A stretch of 64,000 nucleotides of DNA from Microbulbifer pacificus (GTDB lineage: Bacteria > Pseudomonadota > Gammaproteobacteria > Pseudomonadales > Cellvibrionaceae). The notes beneath the pieces were generated by a model. That model was not told where the DNA came from. It was given only the letters and a program-made list of their open reading frames with translations, and did not search any database. Where the stretch lies: NCBI RefSeq assembly GCF_002959965.1, contig NZ_PREV01000026.1, positions 906,501-970,500 of the forward strand, read 5' to 3'. Of this stretch, positions 62,673-64,000 are shown one piece after another. A program made the position numbers and the translations under genes. Position 1 is the stretch's first letter; each line of letters begins with the position of its first letter.

Positions 62673-63803
62673 TTAGTGGTCTCCATTTTTTCTAGAACGC
62701 GCCTGCCCACCCACTTTGCGCACTAACTGACTGAATGCCCGCTCTTCCGCGCGGGTTTCCGCCAACGTCTGGCTATTCCGTTTGACCTCCCGCTCCAGCT
62801 TGCGCCAGTTGCGCACCCGTCGCTCGTCCAGCTCATTCGCATCCATCGCCGCGCGCACGGCGCAACCGGGTTCGGTTTCGTGGGCGCAGTCGGCGAAGCG
62901 GCACTGGGCGGCGAGTTCGCTGATATCGGAAAACGCCTCTGAGAGACCTTCGCCAATGTCGGCGAGGCCGAGTTCGCGCATACCGGGGCTGTCCAGCAGC
63001 AAGCCACCATCGGGTATGGCATAGAGCGCCCGGTGGCGGGTGGTGTGGCGGCCCTTGCTGTCGTCTTCGCGAATGCCGGCAGTGGCAGCGAGTTCCGTTC
63101 CGGCGAGGCTGTTCAACAGGGTGGACTTGCCAACACCGGAGGAACCGAGCAGTGCGAGGGTTTCACCGCTGCGGCAGTATTCCCGCAGGGGCTCGACACT
63201 TTCGCGGTCCAACGCGTTGACCAGTACCACAGGCAGGTCGCGGTAGCTTTTCAACGCTTCGCGGTACTGCTCGTGCTCGTCCACCAGGTCGGACTTGGTC
63301 AGCACCACACAGGCGCGGCAACCGGCCTCTTTCACCAGTGCCAGGTAGCGCTCGATGCGGGACAGATTGAAGTCGTGGTTGCAGGAGGTGACGATCAGTA
63401 CATTGTCGATATTCGCCGCGATCAACTGTACCTGCTTGGCTCCCGGTGCCATACGCCGGAACAGGCTGCTGCGCTCCAGGCGACGAACAGGTTTGCGACT
63501 GTCGCGTTCGAGCAGGAGCCAGTCGCCCACAGTGGGTTTCTCCTGCGCCTCTTCAAACAGCGGGCCGTTGACCAGTATCACTTCGTCACCGTGCTCGCCG
63601 GAAACCTCTATCTGGCTGCGGTGTACCGCCATCACCCGCACAGGCTCACAACACACTAATTCGTCCAGCGACAACTGCTGCTGGAAGAACGGTTTCCAGC
63701 CGCGGGCGCGCAGAGGTGTTTGTGTGTTGACGGCTTTTTCCTGGCCGCCATTGGAAGCGCCGCGCCGAAATAGCGGGCGGCGTGAAATCAGGGATTTACT
63801 CAA
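62673..63803 (-). CDS. rsgA: Ribosome small-subunit-dependent GTPase A
   Basis: 376-aa circularly permuted GTPase that helps mature the 30S subunit: OB-fold (~40-115), G4 L-T-K-S-D, G1 G-S-S-G-V-G-K-S, G3 D-S-P-G, then the C-terminal Zn motif C-R-F-A-D-C-A-H-E-T-E-P-G-C. The permuted motif order is visible. Start is a TTG at 63803 with GAGGG ~9 bp upstream; no ATG/GTG lies before the conserved G-W-K-P-F-F-Q-Q-Q. Slightly longer than E. coli RsgA. Confidence 0.92.
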   Translation of the reverse strand: MSKSLISRRPLFRRGASNGGQEKAVNTQTPLRARGWKPFFQQQLSLDELVCCEPVRVMAVHRSQIEVSGEHGDEVILVNGPLFEEAQEKPTVGDWLLLERDSRKPVRRLERSSLFRRMAPGAKQVQLIAANIDNVLIVTSCNHDFNLSRIERYLALVKEAGCRACVVLTKSDLVDEHEQYREALKSYRDLPVVLVNALDRESVEPLREYCRSGETLALLGSSGVGKSTLLNSLAGTELAATAGIREDDSKGRHTTRHRALYAIPDGGLLLDSPGMRELGLADIGEGLSEAFSDISELAAQCRFADCAHETEPGCAVRAAMDANELDERRVRNWRKLEREVKRNSQTLAETRAEERAFSQLVRKVGGQARSRKNGDH

Positions 63804-64000
63804 GGTTCTGAACCCTCAATGGTGCTCTGCGTTTTCAACCACGCAGGCGCACGTCAATCGTGCCCACTGTCTGGGCAGTATCGGAAAGGGTTTCCAATCT
63901 TCGGGGAAACCCGACAAGAAAAATTGCCGGGCAGGAGGCGATGTCAGTCGCGGCTGGCCCGGCGGGGCTTGGATACAATCATCAACAATCCTCCGCTGGT

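Overview
This 64 kb window is a chromosomal segment of a GC-rich, Gram-negative gammaproteobacterium. The xylan-use genes, TonB-dependent receptor, MvaT-like nucleoid protein, Gac/Rsm-type regulatory RNA and general gene content suggest a marine polysaccharide degrader of the Cellvibrionales, close to Microbulbifer. That assignment is inference from gene content. I see no prophage, IS element, CRISPR array, tRNA or rRNA; most of the window is housekeeping or accessory chromosome.

Layout. 0-6 kb: end of a secreted protein, then divergent ppk1 and ppx (polyphosphate synthesis and breakdown), with selO overlapping ppx. 6-11 kb: xylan module with a Tat-exported GH10 xylanase, a GPH-family xyloside symporter, a GH43 beta-xylosidase and a Nudix-fold regulator with a degenerate Nudix box. 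11-17.5 kb: DUF2147 protein, marR-emrA-emrB efflux operon, parC. 17.6-23.2 kb: an ECF sigma factor / Ser-Thr kinase pair followed by an FG-GAP lipoprotein. 23.9-27 kb: fetAB-like ABC exporter and a CrtI/PYROXD2-like oxidoreductase. 27-35 kb: a 1,808-residue DUF748 envelope protein, an Aquifex-type aconitase and a DUF899 protein on one strand. 35-42 kb: an NDH-like/SelD fusion with altered SelD active-site residues, an NDH-2, a repeat-rich lipoprotein and an MvaT-like silencer. 43-48.6 kb: CBS protein, SLC13-type transporter, mepA, ddl, HNH nuclease. 49-51 kb: a regulatory RNA and a PQQ dehydrogenase-cytochrome c fusion. 51-56.5 kb: RegBA/PrrBA-type redox two-component system, PepSY membrane protein and TonB-dependent receptor. 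56.7-64 kb: xseB-ispA-dxs isoprenoid cluster, a DUF885 protein and rsgA.

Most notable observations: (1) an unannotated CsrB/RsmY/RsmZ-type sRNA on the minus strand at about 49072-49208, with eight GGA motifs, a terminator, a -10-like box and an upstream GacA/UvrY palindrome; (2) a family of six long, imperfectly palindromic intergenic repeats whose stems differ between copies while the loop sequence is kept; (3) a kinase-linked ECF module with a G9 tract at the ribosome-binding site of the neighbouring lipoprotein; (4) a SelD domain carrying Asn where Lys and a metal-binding Asp are expected.
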